A stretch of DNA of 64,000 nucleotides. Origin: Cohnella sp. AR92. Its GTDB lineage: Bacteria > Bacillota > Bacilli > Paenibacillales > Paenibacillaceae. A program made the position numbers and the translations under genes. The stretch lies in the NCBI RefSeq assembly GCF_003990975.1, contig NZ_RZJR01000005.1:189869-253868 (forward strand), given 5' to 3'. This document shows positions 44,990 to 53,426 of this stretch, piece after piece. The notes below the pieces were generated by a model that ran no database searches, had not been told where the DNA came from, and worked only from the letters and a program-made list of their open reading frames with translations. Positions within the stretch are counted from its first letter, which is position 1; each line of letters starts with the position of its first letter.

Positions 44990-45931
44990 ATGAAAGCCGT
45001 TATCTGTACCAAGTACGGACCGCCGGAGGTTCTTCAACTAAGGGAAATACCGAAGCCTGCGCCGAAGAAAGACGAGGTCTGCATTCGAATTTGCGCTACG
45101 GCCGTAACGGCAAGCGATATCGTCATTCGAAGCTCTCGCCTGCCGCTTCGATTCTGGCTGCCTATGCGCCTGGCTCTTGGCCTAACCAAGCCGCGAAAGC
45201 CCGTCATCGGCATGGTGCTGGCCGGAGTCGTCGAGTCCATCGGGCAAGGCATCACGCGTTTTCAAGTCGGGGATCCGGTCTATGGGGTTACCGGATTCGG
45301 GCTTGGCGCCTATGCCGAGTACACCTGCATGAAGGAGACGGACTCGATGTATGGATGCCTGGCGCATAAGCCGAGGCAGATCGGGTATGAAGAAGCGACG
45401 GCAGCCGCCTATGGCGGGCTGCTCGCGCTTCAGCGCATAGAAGAGGGCAACCTCCAGCCCGGGCACAAGGTGGTCATCTACGGGGCGTCGGGAACGAGCG
45501 GCACGATTGCCGTGCAGCTGGCCAAAGCTCGCGGCGCCGAAGTTACCGCGATATGCAGCACGCGTCACCTGGCCTTCGTTGAATCGCTTGGAGCCGACCG
45601 GGTAATCGACTATATGGATGAGAATGCCTCTCCTACGGCCGAACGGTATGATCTCATGCTGGATACGGCCGGAAAGGCCAAATCCTCGAAATTGAAAGAG
45701 GCCTGCCGGAAGGCGCTCCGCGGTAACGGCAAATTCATCTCCATCGATGACGGTAAGCTGGAGCTGAGCTCCCGCCGCCTGAACGCCATCGCTGAGCTCA
45801 TCGATGCGGGCAAGATCAAACCGATCGTCGACCGCGTCTATCCGCTCGAACGCATCGCGGAGGCGCATGCTTACGTGGAGTCGGGACATAAGCGCGGAGG
45901 AGTGGCCGTGACGATCGAGATGGGATCATGA
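44990..45931 (+). CDS. NAD(P)-dependent zinc-type/quinone oxidoreductase (MDR)
   Basis: A 313-residue medium-chain dehydrogenase/reductase. It starts MKAVICTKYGPPEVLQLREI, contains the cofactor motif VVIYGASGTSGTIAVQLAKARGA and lacks the structural zinc cysteines, so a quinone oxidoreductase-like activity with NADPH is likely. AGGGGAG lies before ATG 44990. The frame extends upstream into the DoxX remnant but the short form has family length. It is followed by a strong terminator. Confidence 0.9.
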   Translation: MKAVICTKYGPPEVLQLREIPKPAPKKDEVCIRICATAVTASDIVIRSSRLPLRFWLPMRLALGLTKPRKPVIGMVLAGVVESIGQGITRFQVGDPVYGVTGFGLGAYAEYTCMKETDSMYGCLAHKPRQIGYEEATAAAYGGLLALQRIEEGNLQPGHKVVIYGASGTSGTIAVQLAKARGAEVTAICSTRHLAFVESLGADRVIDYMDENASPTAERYDLMLDTAGKAKSSKLKEACRKALRGNGKFISIDDGKLELSSRRLNAIAELIDAGKIKPIVDRVYPLERIAEAHAYVESGHKRGGVAVTIEMGS

Positions 45932-45969
45932 CGCCGCCGAGATAGTCCGGTTACCTAGCATGTGATAGC

Positions 45970-46017
45970 AAAGGGTTGTGATAGACTGCTTCCAGCAGCT
46001 GTCACAACCCTTTTTTT
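45970..46017 (+). terminator. Terminator of the MDR gene
   Basis: AAAGGGTTGTGA (45970-45981) pairs with TCACAACCCTTT (46002-46013), followed by T4 more. Confidence 0.9.
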
Positions 46018-46122
46018 AACCCTATCTAATTAACTCCAAAGCACGTATTGAAAGTATTTTTCTGGAATTACGCAACCGGAATCGTACTTGAAACATCTTA
46101 CATAGGGGAAGGAGGAAGCTTT

Positions 46123-46683
46123 CTGGATATCGTTATGGGCTTGAGAGAGAAAGACGAAGCTGCGCTTCGAGCGTTAATGGAGCGGTACGGCAACCAATTA
46201 ATGCGTACGGCTTACCTGCTGGTCAAAGATAAACAGGCTGCGGAAGAAGCCGTCATGGATACGTTCATCCAAGCTTACCGCAAGATCGGCCAACTCCGGG
46301 ATCCCGACCGTCTTGAGAGCTGGCTCCTGCGAATCGTCGTGAACCGATGCCGGATGAGAATGCGGACCTGGAGCTGGAGCCGAATACTGCCTTTTCCTCG
46401 AGTAGAGCAATGGATCGTGGAGGAAGAGCCGGGGCCGGAGGAACTCTTGATCGACGCATGGCGCAACGAGAAGCTAAGCGAGGCGCTGCTGAAGCTTGAT
46501 TACAACTATCGCGAGGCCCTCGTTCTTTACTATTACAACGGACTAACCGTGGCCGAGATCGCGGAACAAACAAGCAGCAACGAGAACACGGTGAAAGCCA
46601 GGCTCAAGAGAGGCAGAGCGAAGTTAAAACGGATGCTGGAGAAACAGGAGGATGGGAATGAGACCGGAGCAAGAATTTATTAG
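46123..46683 (+). CDS. ECF-type RNA polymerase sigma factor
   Basis: An ECF sigma factor of about 186 residues: region 2 (RALMERYGNQLMRTAYLLVKDKQAAEEAVMDTFIQAYRKIGQL then WLLRIVVNRCR) and region 4 (LLKLDYNYREALVLYYYNGLTVAEIAEQTSSNENTVKARLKRGRAKL). The start is unclear: the AGGAGG at 46110-46115 is spaced 7 nt from a CTG (46123), while ATG 46135 is 19 nt away and no ATG/GTG/TTG fits better. The next gene overlaps by 26 nt and encodes a single-pass membrane protein, likely the anti-sigma factor. Confidence 0.9.
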   Translation: MDIVMGLREKDEAALRALMERYGNQLMRTAYLLVKDKQAAEEAVMDTFIQAYRKIGQLRDPDRLESWLLRIVVNRCRMRMRTWSWSRILPFPRVEQWIVEEEPGPEELLIDAWRNEKLSEALLKLDYNYREALVLYYYNGLTVAEIAEQTSSNENTVKARLKRGRAKLKRMLEKQEDGNETGARIY

Positions 46684-47011
46684 AAAAAAGCTGGATGAGG
46701 AGCTCGGCGACCTGCATTTTCTCAAGAGCGCGGAAGTGCTGGAGCGGACCCATCCCCGTTCCTGGCGGGCGAAGCTGCGGGCGATATGGAATTACGAGCT
46801 CGAACTGCCGCTTATTCCGATAAGCGCCAGCTTGGCCGTGCTGTTGGCGATCCTATTCGTCGTTCCGTTTAAAGGGGATGTGTACAAGGGAGAACGGAGA
46901 GGCGATTCTCCGCATGCCGATAGACAGCTCGTGGAAGCAGGAGGCAATACCTACTGGAAGGACGATTACGAGAAGGCGGTGGAGGACGTTGAGATTAAAG
47001 ATCAAAGTTAA
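46658..47011 (+). CDS. Small single-pass membrane protein, putative anti-sigma factor
   Basis: A 117-residue protein with a charged cytoplasmic N-terminus (FIRKKLDEELGDLHFLKSAEVLERTH), one membrane helix (LPLIPISASLAVLLAILFVVP) and a short polar exterior tail. This is the layout of anti-sigma factors, but no zinc HCC motif or other known domain is seen. It overlaps the sigma gene by 26 nt and the next gene by 23 nt, which supports tight co-translation. AGGAGG lies 7 nt before ATG 46658. Confidence 0.75.
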   Translation: MRPEQEFIRKKLDEELGDLHFLKSAEVLERTHPRSWRAKLRAIWNYELELPLIPISASLAVLLAILFVVPFKGDVYKGERRGDSPHADRQLVEAGGNTYWKDDYEKAVEDVEIKDQS

Positions 47012-49091
47012 GCACCTCTTCGCGATTGCCGTCGCCTTGTGCGCGTCCGTCCTTTTTCTTCAGGCATTCGTCATGCCCAGAATCGAGATTGCGATGGCCA
47101 AGAAGCATTTCGAGCAAGGGACGCCAGACGGCAAAGAGGAACTGATTCGGGTTCTGGACGCTTCGTCCGGGAACGATAAATGGGCGCTCATCCGGGATTA
47201 CATGATCGAGAACGGCTCGGACTTGAGCTTGATAAGATTCGACGTCATCGCGGGAGACGGTACGTACCAATCGTCCACTACAACATCGTTTCCGAATGCG
47301 CCCCGCTGGACCGGAGAAGAGAAAATCAAGTACTTGGAGGCTTATATCGAAGGCGGTCCGATCGATGGCTATTACGTTAGAGCGGCGAAGCAGCTGGCCT
47401 ACGAATATGTTACCCGAAGCCGGACCGAGGACGCGGTCCGCGTGTTGGAGCGGACGGAACAGAAGCTTCCGGGCCATGTCGAGGACCAGGGAAGAGAGCT
47501 AAAACTGGCCCGCGCGAGAATCTATGCCGATGCCGGCCAATTAGACGCGGCGGAACGCCTGCTGACGGAATTGAGCGGAACGCCGCAGCCGAGAAACACA
47601 TATCTCAACGGCAATATCGCGGCGCTCCAAGCCCGGATTACGGCTCAGCGCCAGGAGTCGGCTTCAAGCGTATCCGGAGCCGTTACGAGAAGCGACGGCA
47701 CGCCCATGGCGGGCATCGGGGTGTACTTGCGAAGCAGCCGGGATGTCTACCATAGCCTGATCGAAAGCGAGCCTTACCAGACACTGACCGATTCGGAAGG
47801 GAAGTTTGCGTTCAAAGGCGTCGCTCCCGGAAGCTACGCGCTCTACATCGGCCTGAACTTCGAGCAGATCGACGGTTGGACGCTGCCGGCAAGCCATGAC
47901 GAGGAGTGGATCGACCTTCGGGGAGGAGAGCATCTGACCCGGAACATGACCTTGCAGAGGCTGATCCAATTGCGTTCCCCCGTGGACCAGCAGGTCATTA
48001 CCGGCAAGACGGTCACATTCGAGTGGGAGCCGGTCGAAGGAGCCGCTTATTACACCTTAAACGGGACTTTTCCCATCGAGAACGGAACCGTGGGGCACAC
48101 CATCAAGGATCATATCCGGAGCCATTCCATCGAACTGCCCATCGAGACGCTCTACAGCGTTGTAAGCGGCTATTCGTATAAGAAATTCGGCGACAAGCAA
48201 ATTCCGGATCCCTCCAACCTGCTCGGATACGCCGATCCGTCCAGCCGGTTCTCCTGGAGCGTGGAAGCCCGCGATGCCGACGGGAAATTATTGACGCGGA
48301 GCGACGGTTACCGGCTCAACGAGCAGACGATGGGTCCTCTTCCTTTCTTCTACTTGAAGGAGCACACGCTTACCGAACCCGACCGGCTGCTGCTGGAAGG
48401 CCGCACGGATGAAGCCTTGCAAGAGTACAAAGCGAATTATGAACGAAACGGGCAAGACTCCCATAGTCTTCGGATGATCGTCAAACTTCTGGAGATTAGC
48501 GCCTTTATCGATAAGAGGCCGCTGGACGCGGCTTCCTTGCCATACCTCGTGAAGCTGGCGAACACCGATCCGACGGGAAACGCGTTGCCTTCCTTGATCA
48601 GCTACTATGGAAGCATCGGAGAGTGGGCCCAAGCCGACCGATACTACGGCATGCTGAACGAAGCCCGGCAAGGAAAAGTGGAGAGTTACCCTCAGGCCCA
48701 ATACGGCAGGCTGCTGCTGAAGCAAGGAAGAGTTCGCGAGGGCGAGGAGCAGCTTCGGCAAGCGCAGGCGAACGATCCCTCGAATCGATTTATCGGCGAT
48801 TATATCGCAAGCGTCATTTATTTGTCCGCGGCCTTGGATAAGGCCGAAGAGCTCGCGCTTTTGTATCCGGAACGCTCTTATTATGATTCGAGCAACCCGG
48901 ATTGGAGCAAGCTTGTTCGCGGTTTGAAGGAAGAAAGCGAGGATTCGAATGACAAGACCTACTTTGATGCGCTTAAAGAAGCGCTGCTAGTGTGCTTCAG
49001 CGAAGATAAGAAGCGAATAGAGGACTGGATGTCGGAGGCGAAATTCCCGGCTATGAAGGCATTCATCTCGGCCGTGTCCGATGTGGATTGA
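46989..49091 (+). CDS. Membrane-anchored protein with TPR-like and carboxypeptidase-regulatory-like domains
   Basis: A protein of about 700 residues. It begins with a membrane helix (HLFAIAVALCASVLFLQAFV, residues 8-27), then helical TPR-like repeats (AKQLAYEYVTRSRTEDAVRV; ARIYADAGQLDAAERLLTEL), a beta domain of the carboxypeptidase-regulatory type (SVSGAVTRSDGTPMAGIGVYLR), another beta domain and C-terminal TPR-like repeats (LLLKQGRVREGEEQLRQAQANDPSN). The start is TTG 46989 with GGAGG 3 nt upstream, a short spacing; it overlaps the previous gene. It may be the sensor or effector of the sigma system. The function is unknown. Confidence 0.75.
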   Translation: MRLKIKVKHLFAIAVALCASVLFLQAFVMPRIEIAMAKKHFEQGTPDGKEELIRVLDASSGNDKWALIRDYMIENGSDLSLIRFDVIAGDGTYQSSTTTSFPNAPRWTGEEKIKYLEAYIEGGPIDGYYVRAAKQLAYEYVTRSRTEDAVRVLERTEQKLPGHVEDQGRELKLARARIYADAGQLDAAERLLTELSGTPQPRNTYLNGNIAALQARITAQRQESASSVSGAVTRSDGTPMAGIGVYLRSSRDVYHSLIESEPYQTLTDSEGKFAFKGVAPGSYALYIGLNFEQIDGWTLPASHDEEWIDLRGGEHLTRNMTLQRLIQLRSPVDQQVITGKTVTFEWEPVEGAAYYTLNGTFPIENGTVGHTIKDHIRSHSIELPIETLYSVVSGYSYKKFGDKQIPDPSNLLGYADPSSRFSWSVEARDADGKLLTRSDGYRLNEQTMGPLPFFYLKEHTLTEPDRLLLEGRTDEALQEYKANYERNGQDSHSLRMIVKLLEISAFIDKRPLDAASLPYLVKLANTDPTGNALPSLISYYGSIGEWAQADRYYGMLNEARQGKVESYPQAQYGRLLLKQGRVREGEEQLRQAQANDPSNRFIGDYIASVIYLSAALDKAEELALLYPERSYYDSSNPDWSKLVRGLKEESEDSNDKTYFDALKEALLVCFSEDKKRIEDWMSEAKFPAMKAFISAVSDVD

Positions 49092-49209
49092 GCCTTGCCT
49101 CTTACCCTTCGAGAGTTTCCGATTCTTCCTATCCCGAACCGGAGCCCCTTCCCTATAATGAACTCAATTCCTGTTGGAAGGATTAAATCATAATCCGGGA
49201 GGCGTTCAT

Positions 49210-50373
49210 ATGGGTAAGAAGCTTGTGGTATTAGGCTGCGGGAATGTCGGCAGCGACGTGGCCCGGTATTTGGCTGCGGAGGGCGCGGCAGAAGAGATCT
49301 TGGTAGCGGATTATAACTTGGATGCAGCCGAGGCGCTTGCCAAGGAGATCGGCGCGAAGGCGGTTAAGTTCAATGCAACGGATCCCGAGAGCGTGCGGGA
49401 GACGATCAGCGGCGCCGATGTCGTGTTCAACGGCGTAGGCCCTTTCCACCGCTTCGCTCTGCCGATTATCGAGCAAGCGATTGCCGCAGGGGTCCATTAC
49501 GTGGATATCAATGACGATTTCGACGTCGCCATGGCGCTGGTGAGCACGGATAAGTACGATCAAGCGGCCAAGGAGGCGGGAGTCACCGTCTTATTCGGAG
49601 CAGGGTCTACTCCGGGTCTTACCAACATCCTGGCAAGATGGGGAGCGGACCAGTTGGATAAGGCGGAGGCTGTTCATGTCTCCTGGGGATGCTCGTTTGC
49701 TCCCGCCATGTCATCGGCTGTCATCGATCATTTGTTCCACTGCCTGACCGGTGACGTTCCCCAGTTTATCGATGGCAAGCATGTCGATATTCCGGCTTGG
49801 AGCGGAGAGCGGATCATCGAGCTTCAGCCTCCGTTCGGAACCTATACGTATTCCTTCTCCGGGCACGCGGAATCCGTTACGCTGCCGAAGTATCTGCCGG
49901 GCTTGCGCCATGCGACCACTAGGTCCACCTTCTTCCAGGAGGAAGGCAACGAGCTCTATAAGAAGCTCATTGCGCTTGGCTTGGCCGATACCGAGGTCAT
50001 TCCGAAGCTCGGCATCTCGCCGCGCACCTTCCTGGCGCATTACATGAGCACGCCGGCAGCCGCCGAGGCATTGGCCGTCGATTACGGCACGGACACGCTC
50101 GGAGCGGTGTTCCGCGTAGACGTCGAAGGCGAGCTCAACGGCTGCCGAACTCAAATCATCTATGAGATTCATATTGTGGATTTCGGCAAGGATCCCACTT
50201 CGACGTGCGCAGCCAACGCCGTTCTGGATATTCTGTCGGGCAAGGTCACGCAGGCGGGAGTCTATGCGCCGGAGGCCATTATCGACCCAGAGCCATTCGT
50301 TACGAAGGTCATGAGCAAGCTCGGGGCAAATCTGCATCGCAAAATGGTTCAGCTCGACACCATTAAAGCTTAA
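49210..50373 (+). CDS. Saccharopine dehydrogenase-like NAD(P)-binding protein
   Basis: A 387-residue protein with an N-terminal Rossmann fold (VVLGCGNVGSDVARYLA, then ADYNLDAAEAL) and a saccharopine-dehydrogenase-type C-terminal domain (GAGSTPGLTNILARWGADQLD). Family members act on lysine-type amino acids, carboxynorspermidine or related compounds. GGGAGG lies 7 nt before ATG 49210. The gene precedes an amino-acid permease and an AraC regulator on the same strand, so a role in uptake and use of an amino acid or imino acid is inferred. Confidence 0.88.
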   Translation: MGKKLVVLGCGNVGSDVARYLAAEGAAEEILVADYNLDAAEALAKEIGAKAVKFNATDPESVRETISGADVVFNGVGPFHRFALPIIEQAIAAGVHYVDINDDFDVAMALVSTDKYDQAAKEAGVTVLFGAGSTPGLTNILARWGADQLDKAEAVHVSWGCSFAPAMSSAVIDHLFHCLTGDVPQFIDGKHVDIPAWSGERIIELQPPFGTYTYSFSGHAESVTLPKYLPGLRHATTRSTFFQEEGNELYKKLIALGLADTEVIPKLGISPRTFLAHYMSTPAAAEALAVDYGTDTLGAVFRVDVEGELNGCRTQIIYEIHIVDFGKDPTSTCAANAVLDILSGKVTQAGVYAPEAIIDPEPFVTKVMSKLGANLHRKMVQLDTIKA

Positions 50374-50398
50374 TCACGGACGAGAGTCCTCTTAGGAG

Positions 50399-50449
50399 AA
50401 AAGGTTGGTTTCGGAGTCGCCGCCGGCGAGGAAGAAAACCAGCCTTTTT
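50399..50449 (+). terminator. Terminator after the saccharopine dehydrogenase-like gene
   Basis: AAAAGGTTGGTTT (50399-50411) pairs with AAACCAGCCTTTT (50436-50448), with one G-U pair and a T tract. It may be only partial before the permease gene. Confidence 0.6.
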
Positions 50450-50629
50450 GGCATTCTCGCCCCTTTTTCCAGCCTCTTAGCCCCTTAGCTCTGTGTTATT
50501 GGTGAGATTAACTAACATGAGAACTCCGTATTTACGGGGGTGTTCCGAATTATCCTATTTCCAACCTCAAAAAGTCCTTATAATACGTAAATAAATATGA
50601 CATAATTGACAAACGGGGAGAGAATAGCC

Positions 50630-51961
50630 ATGGAGTCCTTAAAAAGAACGTTGAGCTTCCGGGATCTGATCGTGTTCGGCCTCATTGCAATGAATCCGAT
50701 GGCAAGCTTGTCGATGTACGGTTTATCGGCTTTCCGATCGGAGGGCAATCCCATCCTGTCGTATATTATCGCCTTTGTAGCGGTGCTGTTCACGGCGATG
50801 TCGTTCGGCAAGATGGCGGGTCTGTTCCCTTCTTCGGGCTCCAGCTACACCTTCGCGTCCAAAGGGATCCATCCGACAGCCGGCTTCTATGCGGGGTGGA
50901 CGATGCTTCTGGACTATGTGCTGATTCCGGGAGGATGCTTGCTGGGCGCTTCTCTTTACCTGCATGTCCTCATTCCGGCCGTGCCGTTATGGGCCTGGAT
51001 TCTTCTCGTGAACGTAATCGTGCTGCTGGCCAATTACTTCGGAGTGCAGGTAGCAGCGAAGTTCAATACGATCATGACGGTTTATCTGCTGTTCGCTATC
51101 GCCGCTTTCTTGGGGGCCGCAATCTATTACATCGTCACGAATGAAGCGTTAATCTTGTTCGACACGAAGGCCGTTTACAATTCGGATACCTTCGGCGTCG
51201 CCCCCGTCATTAGCGGAGCCGCACTGGCGATCATGTGTTATTTCGGATTTGACGCGATGACGACATTGTCCGAGGAGACTAACACGCCCCCTAAGAAAAT
51301 CGGCAAAGCCATTCTGATCGCCATTTCGCTTCTGACCGTTCTGTTCCTTGCGACGACCTACGTATCCTCTCTCGTCATTCCGGATTATACCTCGATCTCG
51401 GATCCCGAGACGGCCATCTCCGATGTCATTCTGACCGTAGGCGGCCAAGCGCTGCAGCTGATCATTTTGGTCGGCATGATCGTATCGTACGTCGGCCTCT
51501 CCGTCGCGGTTCAATCGTCCGCAAGCCGTCTTCTGTATGCCAAAGGCAGAGACAACATTCTTCCCCGCAAGTTCTTCGGCTATCTCCATCCGAAGACCAA
51601 AACGCCTACCCGCTCGATTCTGCTGTTAAGCTTGACGTCGATTCTGCTGCCGCTATCGTCCAACTTGCTGCTGTTGACGGAATTGTCTTCCTTCGGCGGT
51701 CTGTGCGGTTTCGTCCTGGTCAATCTGGCGGTAATCGTACATGCGGTCAAGAGCAAGCAGCGCTCGGGCTGGCTTCGCCATTATCTGTTGCCCAGCTTGG
51801 GATTCATCGTTACGTTGTACATCTTGTTCGGATTGAGCGATCTCGCGAAAATCGTAGGGTTCGGCTGGATTATCGTCGGAACGGTTGTCTACTTGGCTTC
51901 GAGAAAATTTGGCGGCGTTCGGGAGCATCATCCCATGGAGCCTGCGGCTCTTGCCGATTGA
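50630..51961 (+). CDS. APC family amino-acid permease
   Basis: A 443-residue transporter with about 12 helices. The N-terminal SFRDLIVFGLIAMNPMASLSMYGL and the following TFASKGIHPTAGFYAGWTMLLDY are typical of the APC superfamily (amino acid/putrescine permeases). GGGGAG lies about 9 nt before ATG 50630. A TATAAT (50579-50584) may be part of a promoter. It lies between a saccharopine dehydrogenase-like gene and an AraC regulator. Confidence 0.92.
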   Translation: MESLKRTLSFRDLIVFGLIAMNPMASLSMYGLSAFRSEGNPILSYIIAFVAVLFTAMSFGKMAGLFPSSGSSYTFASKGIHPTAGFYAGWTMLLDYVLIPGGCLLGASLYLHVLIPAVPLWAWILLVNVIVLLANYFGVQVAAKFNTIMTVYLLFAIAAFLGAAIYYIVTNEALILFDTKAVYNSDTFGVAPVISGAALAIMCYFGFDAMTTLSEETNTPPKKIGKAILIAISLLTVLFLATTYVSSLVIPDYTSISDPETAISDVILTVGGQALQLIILVGMIVSYVGLSVAVQSSASRLLYAKGRDNILPRKFFGYLHPKTKTPTRSILLLSLTSILLPLSSNLLLLTELSSFGGLCGFVLVNLAVIVHAVKSKQRSGWLRHYLLPSLGFIVTLYILFGLSDLAKIVGFGWIIVGTVVYLASRKFGGVREHHPMEPAALAD

Positions 51962-52014
51962 ACGGTCTGCAGGGACTAAAAGGACATCATTAAGTCAACG
52001 GTGGGGGAATGTCT

Positions 52015-52851
52015 ATGAATTCACGCGGCAATAAGAGTTTATATAAACCCCGTCAGCCCGATTTCGAGCAGAAATATTGTACCCAAAGCTATGTCGTAGG
52101 CGAGGACGACCTCTTGTACGGCAAAATATTGGAGATCTATCAGTATAAGGCCGACAAGCTCGAAGATACGGTGACCGTGCTGCCGGACGGCTGCTTCGAG
52201 ATGGTGTTCTATTTCTTCGCCGATCATATCGAGTCGCATCTGGTCATCGGTCAATCCGAGATCGAGTATGTCCCTATAAAGGAGTGCATGTCCGGGTTCG
52301 GCATACGCTTTATCCCGGGATGGTTGGGGCACGTGCATAACGCGCCCTTAACCAGAACGGTCGATATCAGGGAGAATCTCAAATATATCAGCTGTTCGGA
52401 AGTCTTTAAGGATTTCGATCGGTTCTATCGCGAGATCGTGTCGACCGGATCGTTCGAGAGAAGGATTGAGGCTTGCAGAAGTTATTTTGGAACAACGGAG
52501 AGGCTGGAGGATAGCCCTTCCGAACTGGCAAGGCAAGCCTGTTTGTACTTGATGAATCGGAACGGCAACTCCAGCGTCGGCGAGCTGGAACGTTATCTCG
52601 GCTATAGCTCCCGATACATTCGGAAGATCTTCGACGAATACGTTGGATTCTCGCCGAAGACCTTAAATGAAATCATCCGGTTCCAGTACTCTTTCTACCA
52701 TTACTATACGAATCCCGGCAGATCGTTAAGCGATCTGGCGTGCGAGTTCGGATACTACGATCTCTCCCATATGAATCGGTCGTATCTGAAGCTGGCTAAG
52801 CAGCTGCCCAAGCATTTATACCGGAAGGTGTTCTTAGAAAGAACCGTTTAG
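52015..52851 (+). CDS. AraC family transcriptional regulator
   Basis: A 278-residue regulator. The N-terminal beta-barrel-like part (VLPDGCFEMVFYFFADHIES, MSGFGIRFIPGWLG) resembles the DUF6597-type sensor domain, and the C-terminal 100 residues carry the two HTHs (SVGELERYLGYSSRYIRKIFDEYVG; SLSDLACEFGYYDLSHMNRSY). The start at ATG 52015 has GGGGGA about 7 nt upstream; an ATG 6 nt earlier is too close. It may regulate the permease gene located 53 nt upstream. The ligand is unknown. Confidence 0.9.
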   Translation: MNSRGNKSLYKPRQPDFEQKYCTQSYVVGEDDLLYGKILEIYQYKADKLEDTVTVLPDGCFEMVFYFFADHIESHLVIGQSEIEYVPIKECMSGFGIRFIPGWLGHVHNAPLTRTVDIRENLKYISCSEVFKDFDRFYREIVSTGSFERRIEACRSYFGTTERLEDSPSELARQACLYLMNRNGNSSVGELERYLGYSSRYIRKIFDEYVGFSPKTLNEIIRFQYSFYHYYTNPGRSLSDLACEFGYYDLSHMNRSYLKLAKQLPKHLYRKVFLERTV

Positions 52852-52946
52852 GTCCGGCAACTGCGGATCACGTCTAGCGCGGAAGACGCCGTTGCGATTG
52901 CCGATAGGCCTTCGTCGTCATGCCCTCCCACTGTCATTACGCCAAT

Positions 52947-52980
52947 GGCTGTCGAGATCATCTCGACAGCCTTCTTTCTT
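52947..52980 (+). terminator. Terminator after the AraC regulator
   Basis: GGCTGTCGAGAT (52947-52958) pairs with ATCTCGACAGCC (52960-52971), followed by a T-rich tail. The rest of the 340-bp gap holds no gene apart from the Fur box and promoter of feoA. Confidence 0.85.
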
Positions 52981-53118
52981 TTTATGAGGCAGTCGAAGAC
53001 TAGGACGCCGATGGTGGTCGCCTTCACTGTGGATTCGCCTAACGACTCGGGCTTGCCTGTTCGTTATCTGGATCGAATTCTGCTAATTAGCCAATGAACG
53101 AATGACTGTTTTTTACTA

Positions 53119-53147
53119 TTGCTTTTCATACCGAAATCACATATGAT
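53119..53147 (+). promoter_or_regulatory. Promoter of the feo operon
   Basis: TTGCTT (53119-53124), 17-bp spacer, TATGAT (53142-53147). The Fur box follows immediately downstream. Confidence 0.55.
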
Positions 53148-53156
53148 TGCCTCATT

Positions 53157-53175
53157 ATTGATAACCGTTATCATT
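53157..53175. promoter_or_regulatory. Fur box upstream of feoA
   Basis: The palindrome TGATAA-CCG-TTATCA (53159-53173), extended to ATTGATAACCGTTATCATT, closely matches the Fur consensus. It lies downstream of the -10 box and upstream of feoA, so iron-bound Fur would repress the operon. Confidence 0.85.
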
Positions 53176-53195
53176 CTTCGTTGGAGTGAAATCCT

Positions 53196-53426
53196 ATGAC
53201 TTTGCTGGAAACCTCGTATGGGGCTAAGGTTACCGTGGTGAATGTAGACATGGTTCATGATCTGGTAAGACGGCGTCTTGCCGATCTTGGCGTTTCGAGA
53301 GGCTCGGTTATCTCGCTGCGCAAAACCATGCCCTTCGGAGGTCCATGTACGATAGAAATAAAGGGGCAATGGATTGCGATTCGCCGCAAGGATGCAGGCC
53401 GGATCGTGGTGGAAGCCGTATGCTGA
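53196..53426 (+). CDS. feoA: Ferrous iron transport protein A
   Basis: A 76-residue SH3-like FeoA protein (RRRLADLGVSRGSVISLRKTMPFGGPCTIEIKG... typical central part), thought to modulate FeoB. A GGAG site (53182-53185) lies before ATG 53196. It overlaps feoB by 7 nt and follows a Fur box. Confidence 0.92.
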   Translation: MTLLETSYGAKVTVVNVDMVHDLVRRRLADLGVSRGSVISLRKTMPFGGPCTIEIKGQWIAIRRKDAGRIVVEAVC

